Notes: generated from the letters alone by a model not told the origin. DNA of 64,000 nucleotides from Pyronema omphalodes (GCA_024516155.1 JAJJXM010000039.1:372001-436000); one strand, 5' to 3'; shown: positions 47,071 to 58,769, counted from the first letter of the stretch. A program made the numbers and translations.

Positions 47071-47826
47071 TGTCAGAATCCGGCTACACACGGTCGACAG
47101 GCGATACAACCGTCGGATTGCTATGCAATCGGGTTCGGCTCTGGACTTCTAGGTGAGTTAGTCACGGGCTCAGGCAGTACTTACCTTGTACACAGGATGT
47201 CCCTGCAGCGTTGCCTCTGATAGGATCGTCGGATGGGGATCTGGGTGGGGATAGGTAGGTATTTGGGCTGGGTAAGTATGTTGGGATGGGCTGGGTTTTC
47301 GGTCACGGTTTAGATGATAGAACTGCAGTGTGTAGATAGATTGTGTAGATAGATAATTGATTGCGTACTAGACTAATGAAATACAAATGTCCCCTTATAT
47401 ACCTTGTCCCTGTGCTCATGTGATTTCCCAACTTATCTGACCCGCAGATATTCCATCCATCATGAGACACCCTTCGCTCCACGTGACTCCCAAAACCTAA
47501 CTAAAACACAATACAAACATAAACCAAAACATAATACAAAACATAACAAACATAATACAAAACATAAGCAAAACAATACAACATAAGCAAAACACAACAA
47601 AACATAAGCAAAACATATCCAAACCTCGAGGAAACCCTCCTCGTTCCACCCCGCACTTACCCCCTTGTCCCTCGCTTAACCCTAACTCCTCTCGCCTAGC
47701 CCTAGCTCCACCTCTTCGCTTAAACCCTAACTGTGACGTACGCCATCCCCAGCGTCACACCCACGAACCACAGCCCAGCTGTGGTTACAATCCCTCCCAG
47801 AAGCATATCCCTAGCGGTTCGTGACA
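47071..47826 (-). repeat. Element 3 3' LTR
   Basis: The minus-strand first 107 bp encode the ORF3 tail. A long A-rich ACATAAxCAAAAC microrepeat lies at 47500-47620. TTGATTGCGT at 47357-47366 is the minus-strand complement of the primer site. Confidence 0.93.
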
Positions 47827-48652
47827 GTAGCTCCCCCCTCCAGGCCGAGACTCCGACGAGGCTTGTCTGGGTTCCCCATGGGGACGAGGTCGGGGTTGTC
47901 GCTGCCGACGGCGATTGCGGTTCTGGCGGCGGCATCTGCCGGATAGTCGTTGGCGGCGGGGAGAGTCTCCTCCGAAACCAGTGCTGGAGTGCTCTGGCAA
48001 CGAGGACCCCTCGAATGGCGGTGGGGTGTGGGTCGGCGGTGGCACTTCTTCCTTTCCAGTGGGTGGTCCGTAGAAAGAGAGGTTTATTGCGAGTCGTTCG
48101 GGGTCCCTGTTCGGAGACATGAGGTAGACAGGGACGTACCTCTTCTCCATCAAAGTCTCGCTCGAGGTTTCCGAGGCCAGCTCGGGTGCTGTTGGTGGCT
48201 GTTCCCCGTTGGGGTGTTGCTGGTCTTTCTCCGGGACGGGGGTCGGTTCATCGGTGTCGGAGCGGGAGTGTCGAGGAGCGGGCAGGCCCTGTGGCGCCGC
48301 ATCTGGCTTCATGGCCGTCCATGTTAACCAGAAACCCACAGTCGTAGCAGACCCTCTTTCCTCGCTGCCAGGCCCGACAGGCCTTCCGAACGTCCAGATG
48401 TTTCCTCCGGATCACAGCCTCTAACTCGGGATCGTGCGTCCGTCCGCAGTTGCATTCGTTGGTTCCTTCCCCCAGCGGTTGGAAAATAGTTGTAGTTTTC
48501 TTTCGATTGTCGATGTGTGGCGCAGTAGTCGTCGTAACAAAAGGTCCAGTGTTGGGCATCGTGTGGGGGATACGTGGTTGTCGGTGGTGGGGCATCCTGG
48601 CGGTACCAGCCGCCGGAGTGTTGGTCGTTCTCGGGGTTTATGGGCTAGCCAT
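47720..48652 (-). pseudogene. Element 3 ORF3: homologue of the element 1 third ORF
   Basis: ATG at 48652-48650 overlaps the pol TAG (48647-48645) by eight bases (ATGGCTAG). An in-frame stop comes after four codons. The reading is then open to 48248 with CNCGRTHDPELE and KACRAWQRGKRVCYDCGF plus MDGHEARC (the same CX2CX8HX3C). A shift follows, and then RDPERLAINLSFYGP (about 48090). After another shift it reads LVGVSAWRGELLS and the membrane tail RDMLLGGIVTTAGLWFVGVT, stopping at 47720. The last 35 codons lie in the LTR. Motif order and spacing match element 1. Confidence 0.7.
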
Positions 48653-51650
48653 GGTTTTTACAACCTTGGGGCCGGTTTTCTTGGGTAGGTTGTGTGAAAT
48701 CGTCGGATGCGTCGGGGGAATTCGTGAAGTTCTCCGATGGGTACCAAGTTCGGTCGGGATCAGGGAATCCCGTCCAACGTACACGATACTGGAGTCTGTT
48801 TCGATGATAGCGGGAATCAACTATCTCCTCCACTTCCCATTCCTCTTCGTCTTCAATAACAATTGGTGGGGGAGGAGGTTGGACGTGCCCGGGGATCGGT
48901 GTAAGAGGGGTTGAGCCAGCTCGAGCAATGAGATGTGGAATACGGGGTGTATTTTCACACTGGCGGGGAGATCCAATTTATACGCTCTTGTCCCCACGCG
49001 CTCGAGGATGGTGTATGGTCCCATCAGCTTGTAATCCAACTTGCTGGATGGGCGAGTTGTCTTCACGTTTTTCCTCCGCAACCACACCCTATCCCCCTCC
49101 CTGAGTACGGGATCCGGGTGTCTCTTCCGATTTGCCTGTTCTGCCTGGGCAGCCTGTGCATATCCGATTTCTGCCTGTAGTTCCCGGTGGAGGTTGGTGA
49201 GGGCTGAGACGTATTCCGCCACCTCCGGGAATCCTCCTTCTATTTTTCCTAGGCTGGGTGCGAACCGCGGATGATACCCATAATTCGCGAAAAGGGGGTT
49301 ACCTTTGTTGTCTCGGATTGAGTGTTGTTATAGCAAAACTCCGCCATTGGGAGTAGCTTTTCCCAGTCGTCCTGCTGGTAATTGCAGTACGCCCGCAGGT
49401 ACTGTTCGAGGGTGGCGTTCGTGCGTTCGGTCTGTCCGTCGGTCTCGGGGTGGAATGCGGTGCTGAGCTTCCTTGACGTCCCCATTGCCCCCATCACTCG
49501 CTTCCAAAACGTCGAGGTGAATAGAGACCCGCGGTCGAGACGATATCGTTAGGAAGTCCGTGGGCCCTGACCACATGCCTCAGGAATCCATCCGCCAGTT
49601 CCTTCGGCCCCATCGTGTCCGCAGGCCACGAAGTGAGCCATCTTCGTGAACCGATCCACAATTACCCATAGGGCGTTGTTTCCTCCTCTTGACGGCAGTC
49701 CGTGATAAAATCCATGGACACCGAATCCCACGGCCTCGATGGTGGCTGTAAGGGCTTCAGGAGCCCGAAAGGAGCGTGCCTAACTGGCTTAATCCTTTGC
49801 AGGTATCGCAGTGTCTACGTATCGGTTGACATATTGGCGTTGCTGAGGCCAATAATAATTCCTACTATTAGCTCCAAGGTCCTTGCCCGCCCTGGGTGTC
49901 CCGCAACGAGTGCATCATGGTGGTCATGTAGGAGCCGTAGCCGCAACTCATGGTTCTGGTACCCATATCAACCCCTCATACAGTAACAGCCCCTCCCGTT
50001 CTTCGCAAAGTCCCAATGCTACCTTCCGGTCTATCTTCTCCCCAGCGTAATTTCTTAATATCTCCTGTATCTCCTGATCCTCCCTTGTTTTCTGTTGGAT
50101 TTCTTTTAACAATTCCTCGTCGACCTGTATTTCCATGACCTCGGCAGAGTTGATCCAGAAGGTCTGCGGCGGCAAAAGAACTCGTTCCCTGTTCTGCCGG
50201 TGTTTCAGCTCCCCTTCCCAAGGAGAATCTCCTGATTCTCTCGATAGGATGTCGGGCTTTCCCCCAGTTTGCCGGGTCGATACGTTATTGCGAAGTCGTA
50301 ATTCGCCAACATTTCCGCCCACCTTGCCTGCCGTAGGTTTAGGTCTTTTTTGTAGTCCAATATTCCAAATTTTTATGGTCCGTTAATATAGTAATCTTGT
50401 GTCGAGTATTCTTGCAGTAGGTACCCCATTTATTTAGCCCTTCACTATGGCGAGGAGTTCTTTATCGTGGATATCGTAATTTAGTTCCGGGTCCTTCAGT
50501 TTGCGCGAGAAATATCCCAAGGGATGTAGATGCCTTGGTCGTCCGGCTGTGAGCAGACTGCCCGATGGCGTAGTCCGACGCATCTGTCTCCAGGGTTAAG
50601 GGTTTTGTGGGGTCAAATGTCGTAGGATAGGTTCAGAAATCATTGCCCGTTTCAGTGTTCGAATGCTGATTTAGCCGCGTCGTCCCATTTCCATGTTACA
50701 TCCTTCCTCGTCAGTTTTGTGAGGCGCCGTAATCTTGCTAAAATCCCGGATAAACCTCCTATAGAAGTTGGCGAACCCTATGAAACTCTGGATTCCCTTC
50801 ACGTTTGTCGGTTCCCTCCATTCTGCCACTGCCTTACCTTCTCCGGATCCATCCTATCCCCGTTGGTGAGATGATATATCCCAAGTACTCCGTCTCGTGG
50901 TGTGAAACTCGCATTTTGAGGCCTTGAGCCTCAACTTTACCTTATCCACCCGTTCCAAAACCTTTCTCACATGTTGTTGGTGTTGATGCAGATCATCCGA
51001 GTAATGAGGATGTCGTCAGGTATGCCAGACAGAAGATGTCAGATAGTCGCTGAGGACCTCGTTCATCCATCTGAAAGGATGCTGGAGCGTTGGTAAGACC
51101 GAATGGCATGACCAATACTCAAAAGACCGTATTTCGTCCGAAGTCTTCCATTCGTCCCCCTTTGCGATTCGCAGGTTATGATAGGCGTCCCGTACGTCGA
51201 GTTTCGTGTATATTTTTGCGTTGGATAGTCGATCCAACGCTTCCCCTATCAGGGAGAGGTGTTCTATCTTTCACTGTGATCTCGTTAAGCCCCGATAATC
51301 CACACAGAGTCTCAGTGTGCCATCCTTCTTTTTACAAAATGATCGGGGCCCCCGCCGGTGATGTCGAGCGGCGTATCCATCCCTTCTCCAGACTTGAGTC
51401 CAAGTATTCCTCAACGTCTTCAACCTTCCCTCGTCCAATGCTCGAAGGGTTCGAATGGTGGAACCCCTCCCTTCACCAACGGAATCCGATGGTCGTGATG
51501 GCGGTGTGGGGGTCGTCCCGACACTTCTTCCTTATCGAATACATGCAAGAAGTCGTGATATTCGACCGGAACAATGTCACCAGCCGAACGCGGGGTCGGT
51601 TCCTGCTGTTGGCTGAACCCTGGGATAACGGGCTCTAGCGATCCCATGCG
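48645..51650 (-). pseudogene. Element 3 pol: reverse transcriptase, RNase H, integrase, chromodomain
   Basis: Read on the minus strand. RVPLVKGGVPPFEP-like sequence near 51480 precedes reverse transcriptase with [20 protein letters not shown] (about 51210). RNase H lies at about 50400-50640. A linker is followed by integrase: IVDRFTKMAHFVACG (about 49655), [20 protein letters not shown] (about 49455) and [13 protein letters not shown]. The tail has REGDRVWLRRKNVKTTRPSS (about 49100) and the chromodomain EEIVDSRYHRNRLQYRVRW (48833 onward). Its stop overlaps the ORF3 start. Many one-base shifts occur between blocks. Confidence 0.88.
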
Positions 51651-52170
51651 GCGTAAGCGATCCAGTCAAGGTTCCTTCCGTTCCTCCTCATCTTCCCCTC
51701 TTCCTCGTTCCATCGGCTGCATTCGAAAAGGATCCTTTTCTGCACATCCCGGATCCGTTTCCGTTCCTCTTTTATTTCTTCCCCTCCCTCGGGCTGCATT
51801 CGAAAAGGATCGTTCTGTGCAGTCCCCGGGTCCGTTTCCGTTCCTCCTTTTCTTCTTTCCCTCCTTCGGGCTGCATTCGAAAAGGATCGTTTTGTGCAGC
51901 ATCCCGGGACTCTTTCCATTCCTCCCTTTTTCCCTCCTTTTCCTCAGTCTGCATTCGAAAAGGATCGTTTGTTCGTAATTTTGATCTCTTTTCGTTCCTC
52001 CTCCTCCTGGTCCTTCTCGACCCTTATTTGAAGAGGATCACTTGTCTGTCTTCCCAGGTTCCTTGTAGCTCCTTCTTCTTCGTCCTTCCCATGTCCTCCT
52101 CGAACCTCCTTCGAAGAGATCATTTGTGCCCGTCTTGGACCCTTCCTTGTTGCTCCTCTTCCCCCTCTTT
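51650..52170 (-). repeat. 77-78-bp tandem repeats between protease and reverse transcriptase
   Basis: TGCATTCGAAAAGGATC recurs at 51718, 51795, 51872 and 51950, and weaker forms near 52028 and 52107. Within element 3 these would encode repeats of the type NDPFRMQPEGG. Element 1 has an unrelated 66-bp repeat at the same place. Confidence 0.9.
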
Positions 52171-52229
52171 CCCTGGTTCCGTTCGATCCTTCTTCGCCAC
52201 GGCGCCGCTTCTTGTTCCTTTTTCCTCGT

Positions 52230-53850
52230 TCTATTTCCCCAGGTTTCCTTCCTTTTCTTCCCTGGCTGCGGCCTGCGCAGTGTCCAGTCGATATTGCTGA
52301 ATAGCGTCGTTTTCCGTTACCGTGGTCGCGTGAGGTGAGGTCGAGGTCCCTAGGCACCTCTTAGCGCAACGCGCCGAGTCGAACGTAACTCTTCCCTCGT
52401 TCCAGTCGATACTGGGGTTGTGCGTCGGAGCCATGGAAGTCCCACAATGATAGGTGAGTTTCCAATCGTGATACAATGCAGTCGAATATCTCCTGATGGT
52501 TTTGATCTGTAATCTTACCATAGCTTCGTGGGTGACTGGTCCACTAGCTATCTCTCGTCCGTCCACTGCCAACACCCTTCGTGGGACGTCCTTCTTTTCA
52601 ACGGAATCCCCACCCTTTCCGCATATTCCTTATCGATGAAGTTCTCCGTCGCTCCACAGTCCACCATGGCCGTCGTGGTGTGTTCTCGATTATCTTTTCC
52701 TTTTATTACTACTTTCAATATGATCTTTTCATCTCGCCGGTATGGCCCTACGCTCGATATCATGTAGGCTGGTTCCGGATTGTCTGGTTCGGCGGAACTC
52801 TTCGTCCCCAGAGTCCACCTTGTTTTTTACTCCTGGGGATCCTCTTTTCCCGCTCTTTCTTCGACTTGTTCCTCGTCGATGTTGGCTTCTGCCGCCCGGT
52901 ATGTTCTTCGTTCCCCCATTGGTTTCTTGTGGGGGCATTTGGCGGCATAGTGGCCCGTTTTCCCGCAGTTGAAACATCGTTGTTTTTTCGTCGTTTCTCT
53001 TCCTCGGTCCTATCCCTAGGCCTGCCCCTCCGAGTGGCATCCAGTTCCATCGGCTCGGGTCCGAGAAGGTCGATCCCTGGTGGCCGTTCTCGGATGGAAA
53101 TTCTGGTACTGAGGTTCAATCGGTTTCGCAGGGTCGGAAATTGAACAGCCGGTTGTCCAATGCAATTGCTTTGTTTGCGAAATCGATTATCTTCGTCGGA
53201 CGGGTCTCGAGGATGGCAGTTGCCTTTGCACGTCCACATGAAGTCCATCGCTGAACTGATCAATGTAGATTTCGTCGTTGTAACGCAGGTCCGCGATATT
53301 CTCTGGAACTCGGCCCAATACGCTGCGGCGGACCGATTCCCTGACGGACACTTTTGAATTTCCTCCTCGCCACTTCCCTTGAATCCGCCTCTCCAAACGC
53401 TCTCGAGACGGCAGTCTTGAATGCCTCCCAGGTGGTGTACGTGCTCTCTCCCCTCTCGATGGAGGGCTCAATCCATGACCACGCATTTCCCGACACCGCG
53501 AACTGGCGTAATTAACTTTTTATGTCACTGTCGAACCTGTTCGGTTCACAGTTGAACTTCAGTCGCACTGAGTCAGGAAAGCCCGAAGCTTCGTCCTCTC
53601 GCCGTGATAGAGTTCGGGATCCTCGACCTTGGGATTACTGGTCGGAGAGGGTCGATAGGTGAGTGTTGGAACAGTTGTTGGAGCTGCTCCTGGGTCATCA
53701 CGACCGAGGTGGCGTCATACCACTCGTTCCTTGTTGAGAGGCCATTATGGATGCTATGTCCTCGGGATCTGGACTGGTCCCGGTGAATCCGGAGTCTGTG
53801 GGCGGGATCGGTGTTCGGGGGTTACTGGGCTCGCTGGACCGGTGGCTTCC
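52230..53850 (-). pseudogene. Element 3 gag and protease
   Basis: Minus-strand capsid pieces are NAWSWIEPSIERGESTYTTW (about 53480), FKTAVSRAFGEA and DLRYNDEIYIDQFSDGLHVD (about 53290). The knuckle sequence (Cys-Phe-Asn-Cys-Gly-Lys) lies at 52928-52976 and is seen in a shifted frame. Protease TTAMVDCGATENFIDKEYAE is at about 52680. Clear homology to element 1 block by block supports one subfamily. At least five frame changes. Confidence 0.8.
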
Positions 53851-53974
53851 CTTTCGATAACCTCGCTCAGCTCCTGCAATCGGAACGGATCCACGGTATT
53901 GGTTGTTTCTTATTTTTTCTTAGTTGTGGTTGAAGCCCTTCGTGCTTCCTTAGTTGTATCGGGTGTCGTTCGGA

Positions 53975-53987
53975 GGACGCAATCAAA
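53975..53987 (-). promoter_or_regulatory. Element 3 primer-binding site (not tRNA type)
   Basis: Minus-strand TTTGATTGCGTCC abuts the 5' LTR and is identical to the element 1 site. Ten bases are complementary to minus-strand ACGCAATCAA at 54281-54272, 40 nt after TATATAAG (54321-54314). Confidence 0.65.
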
Positions 53988-54743
53988 TGTCAAATCCGGC
54001 TACACACGGACAGGCGATACAACCGTCGGATTGCTATGCAATCGGGTTCGGCTCTGGACTTCTAGGTGAGTTAGTCACGGGCTCAGGCAGTACTTACCTT
54101 GTACACAGGATGTCCCTGCAGCGTTGCCTCTGATAGGATCGTCGGATGGGGATCTGGGTGGGAGGATAGGTAGGTATTTGGGATGGGTAAGTATGTTGGG
54201 ATGGGCTGGGTTTTCGGTCACGGTTTAGATGATAGAACTGCAGTGTGTAGATAGATTGTGTAGATAGATAATTGATTGCGTTGCGTACTAGACTAATGAA
54301 ATACAAATGTCCCCTTATATACCTTGTCCCTGTGCTCATGTGATTTCCCAACTTATCTGACCCGCAGATATTCCATCCATCATGAGACACCCTTCGCTCC
54401 ACTGTGACTCCCAAAACCTAACTAAAACATACAAACATAAACCAAAACATAATACAAAACATAACAAACATAATACAAACATAAGCAAAACAATACAAAA
54501 CATAAGCAAAACACAATACAAAATAAGCAAACATATCCAAACCTCGAGGAAACCCTCCTCGTTCCACCCCGCACTTACCCCCTTGTCCTCGCTTAACCCT
54601 AACTCCTCTCGCCTAGCCCTAGCTCCACCTCTTCGCTTAAACCCTAACTGTGACGTACGCCATCCCCAGCGTCACACCCACGAACCACAGCCCAGCTGTG
54701 GTAACAATCCCTCCCAGAAGCATATCCCTAGCGGTTCGTGACA
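53988..54743 (-). repeat. Element 3 5' LTR
   Basis: It differs from the other LTR mainly by small indels, for example an extra GTTGC beside the primer-complementary segment and shorter A-rich microrepeats. Confidence 0.93.
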
Positions 54744-54748
54744 AACCA

Positions 54749-56250
54749 CCATCACCAAAAGTGGTTAACAAAAGCCAGACAACAGCATGCTCGGCTTGCA
54801 AGGCTTTGTCGGGCTCAGGGACTCCCTCCGGGAAGCACTGCCAACCTGCAAAAGGCGGTGGTCCAGTCAGTGGCTATGTATGGCGCTGAGATCAACGCAG
54901 TCCGGCGCCTAAAAGGCAAGAGCTCGGGACGCACTGCTCGACTACAACTGCTCCTCAACAAGCAAGCACGAGCGGTGACGGGTTGCTTCAAAACGACTCC
55001 ACTCGGCTTCTTGATGGCTGAAAGTGCCGTACGCCCAGCGGAAGCACTCAGCAAGGGCCGAGAAGCAAAATTTAGGTCACGCCTTCTCATTCGCCCCGGC
55101 CCCGCCCCCCCCCCCCCCCCGGCCGGCACCCAGCCATCCCCAACCGCTGCAGCTATCACTCGGCTGCTCAAACGTACGGAAAAGGCGTGTGGGTTCGAAG
55201 CAGTCGAAAAAGTAACAGTCCCCGACCCTTCCGTCGCTTCCCCGTGGTAATCGCACCCAGGGCTGAAGCTGAAACCTTCGCCCGGAATTGGAGAAATCTC
55301 ACGTCCACGACATGCATCTGGACTGATGGCTCTCGAATGGAGGGACATACGGGAGCGAGGGTAGTCCGCTACATCAACGGTGCCTTTCGTTCTTCCCAGC
55401 GCTATCTGGGCCGTCATACGGAGGTTTTTGACGCGGAGCTCTACGCCATTTGGCGTGGGCTCAAGGAGTTCCATTCCAACCACTTCTGGGACCCCAACTC
55501 GAATACCAAAGCGATCGTCTTTTCAGACGCCCAGGCCGCTCTCAAGCGTCTGGAGACTGACACCCCCGGTCCTGGCCAAGAGCTCGCCAAACTTATCTCG
55601 CTCAAGGCCTACGACCTCCTCTTTGATTCCGGTATCGACGTGGAATTCCATTGGATTCCGGGTCACAGCGATATCCCCGAAAACGAGGAAGCGGACCGAG
55701 TCGCGAAGGAAGCGTCGAAGCATCAATGCGACTCCCTTATGCTCAAACGGTGTGACGACCCGGTGTGCGCTGTCCCAGCGTGGGCTTCCCTGGCGCACCT
55801 CAACCGGATCGCAATGGAAACAACATCGACCATCACTCGTCGATGGATTAGGCAACACACAGCGACTAGCCGTTCCTTCCGCCCTCGCCAAAATGGGGAA
55901 TCCGCCCTGAGCTGGTCTCCCTCCCCAAACGCCGAGCCGCTGTGATCCTCCAGCTTGCTTCAGGTCACGCTCTCATCGGCACCCATCTGGTGCGCGTTAA
56001 GAAAAAGGAATCAGACCGGTGCTGGTGGTGCCAGTCGGACAAAAGACAAACCAGAGGCCATCTTTTTGGAGAATGCCCCCGCTGGCGCAAGGAATTCAGG
56101 ACGTTGAAAGAGGAGGTTGAGAGAATAAGGGGACGAAGGGGAAGGCCGAGAGGAAGGCTTAAGGTGGTGGATTTGTTTAGGGACGATCGACTCACGAAAG
56201 CGATCTTGGAATGTTTATCTGCAACGGAGATAGGCAGAAGATACGTATAG
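54749..56250 (+). pseudogene. LINE ORF2, part 3: C-terminal domain, RNase H and CCHC
   Basis: It picks up after element 3 with HHHQKWLTKARQQHARLARL and the conserved MYGAEINAVRR. After a shift near 55190 comes RNase H, with its acidic residues in CIWTDGSRMEG (about 55315), EVFDAELYAIWRGL (about 55420) and FSDAQAALKRL (about 55520), then HWIPGHSDIPENEEADRVAK. A further shift near 55940 gives a CWWC...H...C knuckle (about 56020-56080) and a Lys/Arg-rich end, stop at 56250. RNase H after reverse transcriptase is typical of Tad1/I-type LINEs. It removes RNA during copying. Confidence 0.92.
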
Positions 56251-56585
56251 GCACGAGTAGAAGGGCCAGGTGCTTGGAGGGCGAACTGTAAATTTTTCAT
56301 TACTTTTCTTTTGATGTTAACGATTTTTTCTTTTTGGTTACGAGAGGGGAAGACGTGAGCGATACTGGGGACTGTCAGGTTTCGGCTGGGGTTAGGACTT
56401 TTTGTTTCTTTTTTGTTTCTTTATTTACTTATCTTTGCAGGGGACGTCACGGGGAGTAGGAGATTGGGGAGCCTCTTTAGGTGGTCTCGGCCACGGGGAC
56501 AGGAAAAACGGATTTAGTTTCCCGCATAGGCCTTAAAGGCCTCGCACGGTGTATGATTAAAATCAAATTAAAATCAAATCAAAAA
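56251..56585 (+). other. LINE 3' untranslated region and A-rich tail
   Basis: T-rich leader, a CGCATAGGCCTTAAAGGCCT palindromic stretch near 56523, and the tail ATTAAAATCAAATTAAAATC... directly followed by the 14-bp target duplication. Confidence 0.8.
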
Positions 56586-56599
56586 CCCTTCACGATGCT
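56586..56599 (+). repeat. LINE target-site duplication, right
   Basis: CCCTTCACGATGCT, an exact copy of 28815-28828. Confidence 0.95.
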
Positions 56600-58769
56600 T
56601 ACTCGATTACCAAAAATGTAACATCGGCGGATATATCTAACTCACTTTGGCTCGTAATATACGTGCGACAACGCCTGTGGAGATATCCTTCGCTTGTCAA
56701 GCTAGCTCTCCGTGCTTAAAAGTTCGCTATCGACCTATCAGTTATAAGTACAGATAGATGACCTTCGAACGCTAAACATGCAAGTCAGTATACACCAGTT
56801 CCGATAATTGTCTCCATAATGTTCTCGATAACACGAGCTTTTAGCATGTGTCAACCACCAGACTCCTCGCCCCAGGATAAGCCCCTACCCGAGCTCCCTG
56901 TACACAAGCCGACTTCGGAATACCATATTCCCCTATCCAGACAATCATCTCGCGCACTATTCGTCCCGGCTATTTGGTTCTCCCAAGAAACAAACGGATG
57001 TTTAACCTGCCTTGGATGTGAAATAAGACAAACATACCAAGAGTTCCATGATCTTCGGTACCATTCTTGCTGTTCCAATCTTCCTCTATAACGTTTTCCT
57101 AACAAAGCCGTAGAAAGCATTTCGATGAAACGCATCAAGAATGTTCGGACTCTATCTTCCATCGTTGTGAATTTGGCAACCGGACGTATCTGGGCTTTAC
57201 AAACTATATGTATGTTCCAATATGGTTATCCAGAATTGGTGAATAAAACGTTAATTGCCTATAGTGACCATTTTATTCATACACACCATACGGATGTTAG
57301 CCCTCTTGATAAGGAATTGGGTTGTTGAGATGGAACAATACTTGCATGGCCAATATTGATGGGAGGAAAGCGAAAACCGTCACCTCCACCACCACCGCCG
57401 CTGCCAGAGGAAAGGCAAAAGTCAAGGATATCGGGCATGAGAAATAAAGTAAAGAAATTTATGTCGGGTTCTAGTGTGGAAGAGGAATAAAGAAAAAAAT
57501 TGATGAACTTGAGGTTATGTTTGTATCTGCTGGTATGATAAATTCTAACAAATTCACATGCTAAGGCTATTGCAGATGTCTTTTGTTCTGATAATAATGT
57601 ATGTCACACGTAAAGCATGCCACATATATCCAAAACAGCCGCGCACTTCCGTGAAACATCCATCAGCTTGGAAACTGCATTAACTTCGACAAACGCCATT
57701 CACGTCGCACAGAAATGGGCATGGTGGAAAACTATGTGTCACAGTGATACAGCAACAGACCACCGAATGCCCCCTTGCACCCGAGTAATTTGTGACTTCT
57801 GCGGATACGGTAGCAAAACTGTATGATGCATATCTGTCATGACGTTAATGAAGTGGTTCAATGAGCGTTAAAAGGACATGAGCACGATACTCGCTGTTTA
57901 TAGATGGTAGTAGAAGAGGTACTATTACAGAATATAAATGAATGATCTTAAGGAGGTTGACATATCAGAGAGTAAAGTTCCATATGACCAGCGGCAATGG
58001 AAAACTTGAATGTTTTTGTATTAACTTTCGAATTGCAAAGACTACATGGCAATGCGGGTAACCAGTCAGATCAATGGGTATTAAGTGCAATTATATCACA
58101 CTATAGTCCCGACAAAGGTAACCAACACCGATTGTTAATCGGGATACAGTACCCATCCGATCTCTTTACGAGAACTATAAGCATATGAAAGTTATAAAAA
58201 CAACGAACAGTAATTACTGAAATACAATTCAAAGTCATCCTTATATATGCGGGCAGAACTGTAGTTGCGGGACCACTGTGTGTACAGCAACATTCCGTAG
58301 AAATTGCACATTCTAGAATTCTGACAGGATACCTAACAACCTTAACAAATTACATGTTATACTTCCAATACCGAGATATTAAGATTGGAGAAAGACTTGA
58401 GTAGCGTCCCGTGACACCTAGCGTGTTGCCGAGAGAACATCAGTGGTAATCGCCGCAATCCCTTATCGTGTGACACGGTTATTCGACAACGAGCCAAAAT
58501 CCTAACCACAACCGTCAGCTCACAATACTGGTACATGGGACCGAGAGGATGGGAGCCTGGTTCCCATACCTCATCCACCGAACCCGCCGGAGGAATGTTA
58601 CCAGACCAGCGGGTATGTGGTTGTACCTCAAATCACCACTAGTGCGACGTACGCCCGGGTATTACATCCAGCCAAAGCCTCACAAGAATTGTAGTGGGAG
58701 AGCTCTATGGTAAGCAAGAATTGATCTTTACAACGGCACGATGATATAGGAATCGTCAGGCATAGCATC
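56600..58769. other. Mostly non-coding stretch
   Basis: Two weak ORFs: 56819-57091 (plus, MFSITRAFSMCQPPDSSPQD, with DKPLPELP) and 57359-57490 (plus, reported separately). Nothing else supports coding, and no repeat or RNA was recognised. Confidence 0.5.
57359..57490 (+). CDS. 43-residue basic/Pro-rich ORF
   Basis: ATG at 57359 encodes MGGKRKPS, a run of six Pro, then a Lys/Arg-rich stretch (RQKSRISGMRNKVKKF) and an acidic end, VEEE. The composition is typical of fungal nuclear or cytoskeletal linkers, but the ORF is very short and no splice partner is evident. It may be a last exon or chance. Confidence 0.25.
   Translation: MGGKRKPSPPPPPPLPEERQKSRISGMRNKVKKFMSGSSVEEE

Larger units (their letters stand above)
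47071..54743 (-). mobile_element. Ty3/gypsy chromovirus, element 3
   Basis: 756-bp LTRs at 47071-47826 and 53988-54743, each TGTCA...TGACA. Flanks TACCA (47066-47070) and AACCA (54744-54748) form a target duplication with one mismatch. On the minus strand: gag, protease, a 77-bp tandem-repeat spacer, reverse transcriptase, RNase H, integrase, chromodomain, ORF3. It shares its primer-site sequence and ORF3 with element 1, while the rest of its LTR is unrelated. Gag and pol carry many frame breaks. Confidence 0.93.
28829..56585 (+). mobile_element. Tad1-like LINE retrotransposon, split by three LTR elements
   Basis: The LINE is bounded by a 14-bp duplication and ends in an AAATCAAA-type tail. 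Its own sequence is in three pieces, 28829-32654, 46710-47070 and 54749-56585, about 6.0 kb in all. It has ORF1 with three CCHC knuckles, then ORF2 with apurinic-type endonuclease, reverse transcriptase, RNase H and a terminal CCHC. This order is that of the Tad1/I-like clade of fungal LINEs. Element 1 (holding element 2) and element 3 interrupt ORF2, so the copy is dead. Its length without insertions suggests it was full-length when it landed. Confidence 0.92.

Noticed and set aside
47640..47740. Interstitial telomere
   Set aside because: Units are irregular and lie inside an LTR next to a coding stop, so not a telomere fusion scar.
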